Shown piece by piece: positions 21,105 through 32,905 of a stretch of DNA of 64,000 nt. How positions within the stretch are numbered: position 1 is the first letter of the stretch; each line of letters starts with the position of its first letter. Origin of the DNA: Schistocerca nitens (taxonomy: Eukaryota; Arthropoda; Insecta; Orthoptera; Acrididae); NCBI RefSeq assembly GCF_023898315.1, contig NC_064614.1, positions 71,436,501 to 71,500,500 of the forward strand, read 5' to 3'. The notes under the pieces were generated by a model, which searched no databases, had not been told where the DNA came from, and saw only the letters and a list, made by a program, of their open reading frames with translations. The translations under genes and the position numbers were made by a program.

Positions 21105-24100
21105 TTAACGGTCTATTCCAGTGATTTCATGACTTTTAACAGTTTTAGTTTTTTTTGGTTTATAACTTTCTTTGTTACTGCAAATTTTGTCACAAGGTTA
21201 CACATTTACCTTTGGCTCCCTATGGCGGTAATTCGACCACTTCTCACAGATATGCAGTTCACCTTAAATTTTTTGTCCCTTTTGTTAGTCAACAAACATA
21301 AACTTAATATACAGATCACAATGCTGCTGTAGAGTGTTTAGACAGATGTGGTACTAGTTTGTCACCTGCAACTATTGGTACCGTTTTGGTAGAGGGAGAG
21401 GAAGAGATGAGTAAAATGTTACAATTAATTGTAAAATATAAAATTCATTTGATATTAGTTTCATAGCTTTTTTCATAATATCTAAATGGTGCACATATTG
21501 CAGTACAAAATAAAGGAGAGCTGAGAGTAGTCGCCTTGAGTTTGGGACTAATGGAACGGTATGGGTAAGTATTCCATTTGAAACTGTGCAGGAAGGATGA
21601 GTCAGCAAAATGTTATTCAAGACACTCCCTGGGGGGGGGGCCATGTTCTTAGGGAAGAAAACCCATCTAGTGCAATTAGCGAATTCACAAGTGAAAATAT
21701 ATTGCACCTGGTGAAAAAATGCAGTGAAACAGAAGCACTTGGTGTACTCGGTGATAATTTGTGTAGCTGGAAGCATCTATAATCATGTAACCATTTTTAA
21801 ATCTTGCAATCTTTTCGCTTGAATGTCACAGCTACCAGCCAGTAAACGTAAATAAGCAAACATGCCTTGCTTGCCACCTGATATATGGTAAATATTAATA
21901 GATAACTACACTGCATGCTGCAACCCATTTGAATTCCTAGCTGTGAATGAGCAGTTATTTCCGACAAAATGCTGGTGTCCTTTCATTCATCATTTGACTG
22001 CCATACCTGGTTAGTATGGCATAAGTATTGGCTGCTCAAAGACGCTGAAGTTAGATATATACCACATAGTTCTCCTAATTTGGGAAGAACTGAACGACAC
22101 ATGCTGGTAGTAGCCCGGGAGAACACATTATGCCTCCTTCCATGGAACTTCTCATATGTTACAGGGTAAAAGCATGATTAGTTAATAATAATTCTATGAC
22201 AATAACGTTTTATTTAAGAAACAAACACTGAAAATGTAAGTAATGTATGAATCTCTAACACACTGCCACATATAGTGTAACATAAAAAATAAAATTTAGC
22301 TTCTTAAAAATAAAAATGTATTAGTACAACTGTTACACACAACAAAAGAATCAGAAGCAACGTTACAGACTATAAATACCAAATATCGTCACATTTTGTT
22401 AAGAAAGCTTAAAATGAAGTAAAAAACGTAGTGATCAATAGAAATACATTGGGCGTTCTAAGGAACTGAGAGGTTGAGAATACAAGTGTTACGCGTAATT
22501 GCTCAACAAAATTGAGTAAATGACAGCCAAAGTTACATGGATATTTATAATAATGTGAATTACTATCAAATATCAAATATTTATAGCTTATGGTAAGGTG
22601 TTGTGTGGTCACAGATTGTAGTGCCTATGTATTATTGTTTACATTTTATTAAAAATACTTATCTACCCTGCTTTTGTAGTACAGGTATTAGTGTAAAAAA
22701 ATTTCATATACTGTGCCATGATTTGAAGATTTCTTTTGGTACATCACGAGTGATATAGCATGTACAATACATATTTATTATAAAACAAGGATATGTAACT
22801 AATGAAAGCGGAATTAATATTACAAGATGAAAAACAACAGGTAAATAGCATACAAAATTAATACATCAATAAGCAAATATAATGGTGGATTCCAACATAT
22901 AACTCTATTATATAAACATTCATCAACTTTATATTTTTTTCTTTTTGTCTTTCAATTTTATCGCAATGTAACTGTGATATGCAAAAATTATTTGCAAAGT
23001 GTGATTTATGTGATGTTAGAGTGCTTTAAGAATGTATATTTGTAATTTATGTAAAGAAAAAACCAAATGTATAATTTACTAAACTACATTTCTTCATGGA
23101 ATAATGAAATGAAAACATTTGTGTGTGTAATTTTGTATGTTTGCGCAAAATGTCATTTGTATAAAATAGTACACGCTTAGGAACAATGTGTAGAACATGT
23201 ATTACATAAAAGAAGGAGTATTCTTGTACTATACGAAAGTTACTGTGTGAAACGTAAATCAGCCCATACTTCAAGAAACTTGTATGTCATACTGTGAGCA
23301 GTGTAGCCGCAATTACTGTTCACCAGACACAACGACTACAACCAACAGTTTACGAGCAGTATTATTAGAATTGTTCAAGTGTGAATGATTAATTCACTTT
23401 TTTGAATAATTATTGTGTTGAAACATAAAATTTCGTTTGTCCTGTTATTTATTCCTGGTCATTCACCTATATAGAGCCCTTTCCTGGTGTCTGATTATTG
23501 CAAGTATACCCATACAAAAACATTGGAAGTGCTTTATTCAGTACTTATGAGCACTGATGTTCTTCATTGAAATGTAATGTCTGAAAATAATTGTTTTGAA
23601 TTAAAAAGTGAATGTGAATAAGTAAGTTTCGAGTAAAGTAGAAATAAAATTGTTTCCATTGTAAATGAAATTCAGTAAAGTACAAAGAATTATGAAAAAA
23701 AAATTGCTTATGTGGCTCAGTAACACTGAAATAGGGATGCATAAAAACACTGACTGCCAGTAAAGAGTGAACACACCCTCCCTACCTTTGCCTTTTGACA
23801 TATCATTTATTAAGAGAAAGATATAAATGAAGTGTCTTAATAAATTTAAATGTGTGCATTATAATATTAGATTACTTAAGTATTTGATTACTTGGTTATA
23901 CAAGTTTTTTTAGCACGAAGTAATGATTAAAAATTGGTGGCTTTTCTAGATCAAAACTAAATGTTTACAGACACAAGGACCTTTTAGCCACAACTCCCAA
24001 ATTTTGGGTGTTGTGGCTAAAATGTTTTTGTGTCTTTTTCAGAACTATGTCCTCAAAGTTATATTTATGTTCGAAGTAGCATTATGGAACAGCAGGAAAT

Positions 24101-25753
24101 TAGGAAAATTTACTTCTTCTCTTTTTCTGAAACTTGGCCAATTCTTTGCCTAGATAACCTGGTGACATTAAATCCAGTAGACAAACCACTTAATGAATTT
24201 TATACAGAAAGGTCTTAGATTCAGTATTATTTCATTTTTACTGCGTTTCTTTCTAACACCCGGAAAACTCTTAGGAAATGGAACTAACGATCTGAGTTCC
24301 ATATCCATTAATCACACATCACGGGCAGGTCCTGTGAAAAGGTTAACATTGTACTACATGCACAATTCCCCGTATAATAGCGTTATAAGTGGTTCCCCTT
24401 GATAGGACATTCGTTAGCTTCTCACAAAGTGAAATTCTTTTCACAGGTGTAACATTATCGGAATAGTACTAATATAATAATAACCGATAGTGTTATATGC
24501 GGCTTTTCCATTAGCAGGAATATTTGTTCTGTTAAAGTATAGTGTTATAAACACACGAGAGATTATCCATAGTCAGTTTCTATAGTCTCCTCAGAGTCAC
24601 AATTTATAGAATCATATTGATTTCTTACTGTGGTATCTCTCGAAGAATCTCCTTCCTTGGTAATATTCTTGAGGCTCTATCAGCCTTCCTCGTCCTTCTT
24701 CGCATGGCCACTCGTCGCAATTCCACTGCCGACTGCTCATAGTTAGTTCAGTATCGAGTTGTTGTTGTTCGTTTCGTTCGCTCCGCGCGCCAGTTCTAGA
24801 TCTGTTTCAAACCTTTTTTGAACTCTGAACTGCTGATTCTTTTCATATTCTATTCAGCGTCCACGACCGGCAATTAAAATGTATTTTGTGATTACGTAAA
24901 CTACATAAAAATTACGTGGTATGTAAAATATACATCTTTTCAGGTAACAAAACGGCGTATCAGCTTACTTCACTATTTCGATAAACAGCAGAAGAAATAC
25001 TTGTAAAAAGGCAAGATTTTTTGTTATTACACATCCAAAGGACGTCGGCACGGCAAACACGAGTGGCCATTTTCTGTCATTTTTTGATCCATGGTAAAAG
25101 AGCATGTTAGTTTTTATGGAAGGTAGACCGACTTACAACCGAATGAAGCCCACGCTTCGTAATTGAGTGCATGGTGTCCCATTTTGTAAAGAGAATATGA
25201 TAACTCCAACAGTATTACTTCAGTGGAGCAGTGTGGTGCACGAAAAATCGGCCCCAAGTACTAGACTGCTCATTTTCGCTTACCAATCGTCATCTATTGT
25301 TTCGAAGTTGTTTGCATTAGCTTACTTTTTATATCTTCAATGCTCAATTATTACATGTTTATCTCTTGAGCACGTAACGGTCAACAAATCGTGTGTAATT
25401 GGCGATCACTCTGTACTCGAGGCCGGTTTTTCGTGCGCCACGTTATATTATTTCACTGCGATCAGCCAGATAACGCTACAGTTGGCTAAATGAGATGTTT
25501 TGCAGAATCATGAAAATTACAAGTGTGTGAGAATTCTGTTATAAATAAAACTCTGTACTCCAGGGAGGAGGCAAGTCCCCTTCTTGGCGCCTTGCATCTT
25601 AAGTCACTAATTTTCAGTTTTTCATAAGAACCATATTCCAAGCACAATGAACGGTGAACAAGTAAAAATGAACTGTTCCCAAAAAAGAGCGATCACCCGT
25701 GAACTAGTTCCCAAGGATGAACGACTTTTGCCATCTCTAGTTTGTTTTTTGTC
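21105..25753. other. AT-rich, element-poor block
   Basis: About 4.6 kb with no recognisable SINE, LINE or transposon body and no credible gene. A G run of about 11 lies at 21628-21640. A perfect-looking hairpin is at 23970-24034. A TTGCCATCTCTAG stretch at 25729-25741 resembles a hAT terminus but has no partner. Short open frames (60-134 codons) are at the length expected by chance. It may be intron or old intergenic DNA. Confidence 0.45.
23970..24034. repeat. Short inverted repeat (hairpin)
   Basis: GACACAAGGACCTTTTAGCC and following bases pair with the segment ending GGCTAAAATGTTTTTGTGTC. The arms are about 32 bp with a few mismatches and almost no loop. It is AT-flanked and could be a tiny foldback element. 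Confidence 0.75.
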
Positions 25754-25784
25754 CTGAGGAAGACGGGTTTAAATCAGTTGAAAC
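25754..25784 (+). other. Hammerhead-like motif (CUGAGGA-A-GAC/GUU-GAAAC)
   Basis: CTGAGGA, A, GAC, a 12-base interior, GTT, GAAAC. The three-pair stem includes one G-U pair and is weak. It is one of the six loci. Confidence 0.35.
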
Positions 25785-25789
25785 CAAGG

Positions 25790-26320
25790 TAAACGACAAT
25801 TTCAAACCGCTATTTATTGCAACTGGTTGCCTGTCTAAATTAACTAATACTCCTGAACCGTTGCTGATGTACAATCGTGTTCAGAATATCGTTAAAAATT
25901 GGAATTGTCCCGTAAGCTCGTTATCTACAACAAAACTGTTATTCCCAGTAATGACAACAATAATTTCTATAAACTGTAACCAGTAACTTCTTTGTAACTG
26001 TCAAACTATGCTCTACGTGCCCTAGCACCGTCGTTTCTCGCGCACCCCATGTTATTCCTGACGCAGCTGCCAATTATCGGGAAGCCAACACCAGGCTGAC
26101 GGAACTAGATACACACTAGAGCAGGAGTTCGGTCATTAGTTCGAACTGTTTACCCTGCAGGTTCATCGCATCAACTACATGATACCTCCCTTTACGGAGA
26201 ACTATGAAAACAAACACAAAGACAGCGCTGCGTCACGAGCAACTCATTAGCTTCTGGGGAACCGTTCTCCAGACCATAGAGTTTCGGAGTTCCACGGAGA
26301 GCGTGTAACAACTATACTTT
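25790..26320. other. Unassigned sequence
   Basis: No feature is recognised between the motif at 25754 and the palindrome that starts at 26321. Confidence 0.5.
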
Positions 26321-26516
26321 GCCTGTTGATATACTTTCCGGGATGTGAGGTCGTGGTCCAAGAACTTTTCTGCTCCTTACGTTTCGTCCAGGACTGCGCT
26401 GGACTTCCTCAGCGGAGCAGCGCCTCTGAGAAGTCCACCGCAGTCCTGGACGAAACGTAAGGAGCAGAAAAGTTTTTGGACCACGACCTCATATCCCGGA
26501 AAGTATATCAACAGCC
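26321..26516. repeat. Long palindrome with hammerhead-like motif in each arm
   Basis: The arms are about 90 bp each (left 26321-26413, right 26426-26516) with few mismatches and a loop of about 12 bp. The left arm on the minus strand (26412 to 26380) carries CTGAGGA, A, GTCC, an 11-base interior, GGAC, GAAAC. The right arm on plus (26426-26457) has the same with one base missing in the first box (CTGAGA). This is a foldback or hairpin element. No target-site duplication was identified. Confidence 0.85.
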
Positions 26517-26739
26517 ATGTCACCCGGTCGTGAAAGCCTTCATTCTACAAACTATACTTTGGTCCTCAGTTTGGAGCGACAGGCAAACTGTAACCGCTAA
26601 TAACTTTTTACCTTTCTCAAAGACTGCGACAACGAAAACGACAGAACGTCGCGGATAGTAGTAGAGTGTAACTGAGTTAAGGCAAATTAACAAAAACAAT
26701 TAAATATCTAATCAGCAAATGAAAAGAGACAAGAAGAGA

Positions 26740-27575
26740 ATTGAGAAAGCTTTACTTTACAGGGTCTATAAAAATTTTCAGGTTCGCCGATGACATTGTA
26801 GTTCTGTCAGAGACAGCGAAGGACCTGGAAGAGCAGCTGAACGGAATGGACATGGTCTTGAAAGGAGGATATAAGATGAACATCAACAAAAGAGGAACGA
26901 GAATAATGGAATGTAGTAGAATAAAATCGGTTGATACTGCGGGAATTAGATTATGAAATGAGACGCTTAAAGTAGTAAATGAGTATTGATATTTGGGGAC
27001 CAAAATAACTGATGACGGTCGAAGTAGACAGGATATAAAATGTAGACTGGCAATGGCAAGGAAAGCATTTCTGAAGAAGAGAAATTTGTCTGCATCGAGT
27101 ATAGATTTAAGAGTCAGGAAGTCATTTCTGAAAGTATTTGTATGGAGTGTAGCCATGTATGGAAGTGGCACATGGACGATAAATAGTTTACACAAGAAGA
27201 GAATAGAAGCTTTCGAAATGTGGTGCTACAGAAGAATGCTGAAGATTGGATGGGTAGATCACATAACTGATGAGGAGGTATTGAATAGAATTGGAGGGAA
27301 GAGAAATCTGTGGCACAACTTGACTAGAAGAAGGGATCGGTAGGTAGAGCATATTCTGACGCATCAAGGGATCACCAATTTAGTATTGGAGGGTAGCGTG
27401 GAGGGTAAAAATCGCAGAGAGAGACCAAGACATGAATACACTAAACAGATTCAGAAGGATATAGGTTGCAGTAGGTACTGGGAGATGAAGAACCTTGCAT
27501 GGGATAGAGTAGCATGGAAAGCTGCATCAAACCAGTCACAGGACTGAAGACCACAACAACAACAACTTTACAGAA
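26740..27575 (+). mobile_element. RTE-like LINE, 3' third
   Basis: The fragment begins just before the RT active site: KIFRFADDIVVLSETAKDLE at about 26770-26830 keeps FADD. Then comes YKMNINKRGTRIM, YLGTKITDDGRSRQDI (after a stop), the conserved VAMYGSGTWT and KKRIEAFEMWCYRRMLKIGW. The 3' end reads ACTGAAGACCACAACAACAA, i.e. a short CAA-repeat tail. Only a few stops interrupt the frame, so this copy is fairly young. It is 5'-truncated at about 26740. Confidence 0.9.
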
Positions 27576-27579
27576 GAAA

Positions 27580-28105
27580 TGTTATGCTACATATCAGTAT
27601 CATAAAATTTCCTATCCAACAACAAAACCCACAACCCAGGAGAGTAATGTCAAATGTACAGAGGCAGGCCATCAGCCAATGCATGTAGAAGTTCTGAGAA
27701 GATAAGACGAAATAAAAAAAAAACTAATGTACCGTACTCCTACGTCAACAAGGCTCAACAACTGGCCAAATTCTGTAATTAAACAAAAATAAGGGGCAGT
27801 CAATTGAAAATGGAAAATATGAAACAAAAGTAAATTAATTATTCATTTTATCGAATCTGAGGGTCATAACTGTTTCATAACGGTTAATACATTTATCCCA
27901 CTGCGAGACAAGGTCAGTGTCTCCATAGAAAAATGTTTCCCGGTGATTACAGAACCGTGAATGCGCCGCGGAGTGCACCATTAGTCCGAAGCAGATCAAC
28001 TGCCACGAAAGTCCTATTACTATTATTATTTGGAGCTTTTCCTCATTACAGAATGTTATCTCTAACATAATAATTTACTCGGAAATTACAATATAAACAA
28101 TAAAC
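27580..28105. other. Unassigned AT-rich sequence
   Basis: No feature is recognised between the two LINE fragments. Confidence 0.5.
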
Positions 28106-28109
28106 GTTC

Positions 28110-28585
28110 TTAAACTATATTTTCAAAATATTCATCCTGGTGTTTCGATCTTGTGTGTCCTCTTCCTCTGCGCCCAATCTCCTCATTGTGTGCTGTACAT
28201 TTTGGAGCCAGGTGGTCATAGGTCGTCCTCTTCTTCTTCTCCCCTCCGGTTCCCACTCCAGTATCAATTTTGGTATTCAGGTTTTCTCCATTCGTCGTAC
28301 ATGCCCGTACCACTGTAATTTCTTCCTATCCATTACGTCACATATTCTTTCTTTTATTTCCATTCTCCTTATTTTTTCGGTGTTCCTTAACTTTTCTTTC
28401 CTGGAGATTCTTGCCGATCTTCTCCAGAAGTCCATCTCTAGAGCTTGTAATTGTTTAATGTGCTTCATGTTAATTGTCCAGGTCTCCGTTCCATACAGAA
28501 CCACACTCTCTAATATGAATTTGTATATTAATTTTTTAGTTCTGCTCATTACATTCCTGCTCCATAAGACTGAGTTAAGCATCCC
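28110..28585 (-). mobile_element. LINE with 5' inversion: 3' segment
   Basis: On the minus strand the C-terminal region reads MLNSVLWSRNVMSRTKKLIY, then VLYGTETWTINMKHIKQLQA and LQWYGHVRRME. After a frameshift it continues with EGRRRRGRPMTTW and QNVQHTMRRLG. In the family this segment directly follows the part that lies inverted at 28586-29560. Together the two pieces are one element rearranged at insertion. Confidence 0.85.
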
Positions 28586-29560
28586 AATGACCCTCCGTCA
28601 GGGACCTTGCAATATCAGTCTGGAGTGTCTGAAATATGGTGGTGACAAAATTGTGAAACTGATAACACAGCTCTTCAACAAAATGATACATTAAGATTGA
28701 ATACCCAACGAGATGAAGCTAGGTTACATTAATACAATATTTAAGAAAGGGGATCGCAAAATTTGTTCAGACTATCGAGGAATTTGTGTTACAAACATAT
28801 TAATGAGAATTTTTGCGAAAGTAATTAAAAACAAACTGGAAAAATAATTTAGAACCCAAGAAGAACTACGTGGATTCACGGCTTGGAGATCATGTGTAGA
28901 CAATATTTTCACATTACGACAGATTTAGGAGAAACATAGGAAAAAATCAAAAAATATACGATTAATTTTCATAGATGTGGAAAAAGCTTATGATACTGTT
29001 CCAAGAAATTACTTTGGAGAGCAATACACATGGCAAACATAAACCGTTCTTTGATTAAAGTAATACAACAGATGTATAAAGATAAGATTTGCCAAGTGAA
29101 AGTTGGTAATAAACTTTCACAGAAATTTAGGACAAGCAAAGGCCTTTTACAGGGCTGTCCTATATCACCATTATTATTTAAAATCTATATAGATATTAGC
29201 ATTGGAACATGGTCTCGTAAATGTAATAGTATGGGATTTGAAATAAGAGATGGATCATTTATTGTTTGCTGATGATCAAGTAGTCGTAGCACAAGATGGG
29301 GAGGATGCTAAATATATGTGCAATCAACTAGCAGTAGCATACAAAACTTGGAGTTTGAAGACTAATTACCAAAAAACAGAATTCTTGACTAATGATTCAG
29401 ATGAGCTATACATAGAAGTAAAGAAAATCAAAAAGATGAACACTTTTTGTTATTTGGGATCCATTTTAGAAATCGAGGGAAAATCAGAGTCAGAAATCAA
29501 TAATAGAAAGTTCTTCTTAAGGACTTTATATATTAGAAATCTCATAGTGAGAGATCGGGG
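28586..29560 (+). mobile_element. LINE with 5' inversion: inverted RT segment
   Basis: The plus strand reads, with stops, LKYGGDKIVKLITQLFNK, the TIFKKGDRK and DYRGI of RT motif 2, the FIDVEKAYDTV of motif 3, KGLLQGCPISPLLFKIYIDI (29134-29193) and LLFADDQVVVA with the active-site FADD. The family-like sequence ends near ESEINNRK at about 29510. The continuation of that protein is found on the minus strand at 28585. This is the arrangement produced by twin priming. Confidence 0.85.
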
Positions 29561-31195
29561 CCATATGGAAGATGTGTAAGGGCTTGTCGCGACACTTCTG
29601 CAGCGTAATGGAAACACCCTCGGCAATATGTGGGCCCACCGTCTAGTCACAAAATGTAATAAATGTGTTAACTGTTACCGCTATTACATTTGAAATGGTA
29701 AACAGTCCGCTTACTCTCTATCGTTTTCATTTCAGTGCCCCGTTTAGAATGACGTGACAAAATTCATGCGCACTAAGGAGACAAAAGTCGTGGGATACCT
29801 CCTAACAATATGTCGGACCTACATTTGTCCGGCGTAGTGCAACCGTTTGTAACATCACAGTAGGTGTCGTTATATGACTAAGAAAATGAGTGATGCAACT
29901 ACTTAATCTCAGCCCCAACAACCGCATGCCTGTAGAAGCAATATGGGTCTACACATTTCGATTTTTTTTTTAATTCTTATGTGCATATCCCGTGTTCTGG
30001 TTTCCATTTTTCGCCCTTCCTGAAAGTGTGTGGTCAAGTGTGCATGATATGAATGCAGCAGCAGACGAAACAGAGAAGTGGTAGGTTTCTTAATCTTCTA
30101 CTAAGCTAAACGGTGTCAGTGGAAGACAGAGAGCAGGAACAAGAGGGCTTGGGCAGAGATGAGTAAAGGAAAACTTTTTCCTAGCCGAGGTTGGTCATGG
30201 GCCTCCCCCACAACCTCGCGCGGTTCAAGAGAGCTCCGCGCGACGGTTACAGGTTGAGTTGTTCTGAAGACGTTCCCTCAGAACGTCTGTGTCGAACAAG
30301 AGACACAAGGTATTTGAATCTGTTAATAATAATTTGTTAATCTGAACAATTTCTTCTCCTAGCCGTTTTTTGAATTACCATTTAGGTCCTGGCTACAATT
30401 TTTGGTTCGGTTAATCAGTGTCATAATAGTGTGATTTCCGTTGGGCGCGACCACGCGGTCTACCGATTCAAAGCGCAGCCCAAGCGTTAAAAGTTACTAT
30501 CTGCCATTTTATTTTATTTCTGCGGGTCACTTTAAATTATCAGTAAAACTGTACCGAGAGTATCTTCGTCAAGATGAATCGAATTGACTCCAAGCACTTC
30601 ACGCAAAGATATGCAGCCACCAAAATCCTGCTCGATGCCTGTCACGTGGTGCATACAGTTCTTCCCACTAATAAATGCTGTCGACATTTTGTTTGCCGTG
30701 TGAATTAGTGCATGTGAATGTCTGTGTTGCAAACTTGAGCAGTGACCACGTGCTCCCCACATTTTCCCACCCCACAGGACTCTACAGATTAAGGCCAACG
30801 TGGCTTGTTATTCTCGTATGAGAAAGCCATTGGATCGTATATAAATGTACCAGGAATGTTCTGTCCATCTATTAAATAAAAACAGATTACTGTTAACATG
30901 CGAAATATTAGTCAAAAATAAATATTTTATCATTTGAAGCTGTTTTCGTAATCGTTAACTTATTTTCAATACATCTGAAAATAGTGTCACATATTGTAGT
31001 ATTGATGATTACACTCCTAAAATCCAAAGTGCTTGGCTCAAGTTTAGCTAACGGTACGTAGCTTTCTCTGACTGCCCCATCGAATACCATTGCGGGTAAT
31101 TCGTTGCGACCTTAATAAATTCAATCAGTAAAGGAATTGTCCCTAAAATTTAGATGGGCCTAAATCTATTTCAACTAACGGGCAAAACTATTCAG
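29561..31195. other. Mostly unassigned sequence
   Basis: Apart from a short Tc1 end at 29775-29845 no family is recognised. Frames at 30532-30798 (minus) and 30908-31090 (minus) look like chance. The GC-rich GCGCGGTTCAAGAGAGCTCC at 30218-30237 with the following CGCGCG can form a small hairpin. Confidence 0.45.
29775..29845 (-). mobile_element. Terminal fragment of a Tc1-type element
   Basis: GGAGACAAAAGTCGTGGGAT followed by CCTCC and a TCGGACC...CCGGCGTAGTGCAA stretch corresponds, on the minus strand, to the end of a transposase gene (CACTACGCCGG) plus an inverted repeat related to that at 33124-33164. It is a solo end. Confidence 0.6.
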
Positions 31196-31207
31196 AGAAG
31201 GTTACGT

Positions 31208-31346
31208 TCGAATCCTGCCTCGGGCATGGATGTGTGTGATGTCCTTAGGTTAGTTAGGTTTAATTAGTTCTAAGTTCTAGGCGACTGATGACCTCAGAAG
31301 TTAAGTCGCATAGTGCTCAGAGCCATTTGAACCATTTTTTGAAGCC
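31208..31346 (+). repeat. S1 SINE, 5'-truncated
   Basis: Starts in the B box (TCGAATCCTGCC) and runs to the normal S1 end plus a short T run. The 12-bp direct repeat AGAAGGTTACGT at 31196-31207 and 31347-31358 is a clear target-site duplication, so the truncation happened at insertion. Confidence 0.93.
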
Positions 31347-31859
31347 AGAAGGTTACGTCGCCAAAGAAAAATAGGAGAGGAATGTGGACAGGATATGTTA
31401 TCATAGCAGGCTGGAACAAAAGGAATAATAATAATCAAAAGCAGCTCTTGCTAGTGAAAGTAAGTAACCCCCCGTACACTGCCACTCAATGAATAGTAAG
31501 AAACCAGTGGTGAGCTACAAGTTTGACGTGTCATGGTCTCAACATATTGTTCGAAATCCCCTGAAGAAATACTGAGGGCTGCTGTCTCTATAGCCGTCCA
31601 CAAATGAGGAGATATTGCCTGATCTCTCGATTATGTTCATTGGGATTCATGTCGGGTGATTTGGGAGTTCAAATCACTTGCCCAAATTATCCAGAATGTT
31701 CTTCAAACCAATTACGATCAATTCTGCCCCGGTGACATGGCACGTTGTCGTCCATAGAAATTCCACCTGTGCTTGGGAGCATGAACTCAATGTTTGGCAG
31801 CAAATGGCCTCCAAGTAGTCGAACATAACAATTTTTATACAATGAACTATTCAGCTGTA

Positions 31860-32081
31860 GCAACGGCCTTGCCGCAGTGGTTGCACCGGTTCCCGTGAGA
31901 TCACCGAAGCTCAGCACTGTCTGGCGTGGTCGGCACTTGGATGGGTGACCATCTAGGCCACCATGCGCTGTTGCCATTTTTCGGGGTGCACTCAGCCTCG
32001 TGATGCCAATTGAGGAGCTACTCGACCGAATAGTAGCGGCTCCGGTCAAGAATACCATCATAACGACCGGGAGAGCGCATA
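31860..32081 (+). repeat. 5S rRNA-derived SINE
   Basis: The first about 116 bp (31860-31975) have the layout of 5S rRNA: GCAACGGCC start, GATCACCGAAGCTCAGCACT, then CACTTGGATGGGTGACC and the closing GCGCTGTTGCC, which pairs with the start. The middle part holds the Pol III internal control region of 5S genes. It is followed by an unrelated 3' body of about 105 bp. A 5S head plus body in the middle of a transposon is the structure of a SINE3-type element rather than a 5S gene. Differences from 5S (for example TCTGGCGTGGTCGG in the control region) also argue against a functional gene. Confidence 0.85.
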
Positions 32082-32703
32082 GTTCTCTGAGGATGACACG
32101 GTGGTCGTATGGTCCCGGTAGGCCACTCGTGGCCTGACGATGAAGTGAACGATTCAGCTGTACCAGAGGATCCAGTCCATCCCATAAAAACACAGTCCAC
32201 GCCATTATGGAGCCATCTCCTATCTGCATCCTCCTCTGAGGATGACACGGCGGTCGGATGGTCCCGGTAGGCCACTCGTGGCCTGACGACAGAGTGAACG
32301 ATTCAACAGTACCAGAGGACCCAGTCCATCCCATGAAAACACAGTCCACGCCATTATGGAGCCACCACCAGCTTACACAGAGCCATGTTGACAACTTGCG
32401 TCTATAGCTTCATAGGGTCTGCACCACACTCGAACCATACCATCAGCTCTTATCAGCTGAAATGGGGAGCGGACGACGGTTTTGCAGCAGACTAGGGTCC
32501 AACCGATACAGTCATGAGCTCAGGAGAAGCACGGCAGGCGATGTGGTGCTGCTAGCAGTGTTACTTCGTTAGCACTGACAATTCTACGCTGACACCGCTG
32601 CTGTGGGTCGTTAAGTGAAGGCCTTCGGTCACTGTGTTCTCCGTGGTGAGAGGTAATGTCTGAAGTCTGTTATTCTCTTCACACTTTTGACACTGTGAAT
32701 CTC

Positions 32704-32905
32704 GGGCCGGCCGTTGTGGCCGTGCGGTTCTAGGAGCTTCAGTGCGGAACTGTGCGACTGCTACGTTCGTAAGTTCGAATCCTGCCTCGGGCATGGATGT
32801 GTGTGATGTCCTTAGGTAAGTTAGGTTTAAGTAGTTCTAAGTTCTAGAGGAGTCATGACCTCAGATGTTAAATACCGTAGCGCTCAGAGCCATTTGAACC
32901 ATTTG
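32704..32905 (+). repeat. S1 tRNA-derived SINE
   Basis: Plus-strand S1 with the full head (GGCCGGCCGTTGTGGCCGTG), a B-box half AGTTCGAATCC, and the usual end. The flanks ATCTCGG and ATCACGG are a probable 7-bp target-site duplication with one mismatch. It interrupts the Tc1 element at 31490-33164. Confidence 0.9.

Noticed and set aside
21372..21776. A 134-codon minus-strand frame as a host gene
   Set aside because: Low-complexity composition, no domain, no flanking signals.
25640..25745. hAT transposon end (TTGCCATCTCTAG)
   Set aside because: No partner end and no 8-bp duplication was found.
30150..30200. hAT-like start GGGCAGAGATGAGTAAAGG
   Set aside because: No transposase, no second end and no duplication visible.
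31860..31975. A genuine 5S rRNA gene
   Set aside because: Single copy in a dead transposon, control region altered, followed by a SINE body and no T-run terminator directly after.
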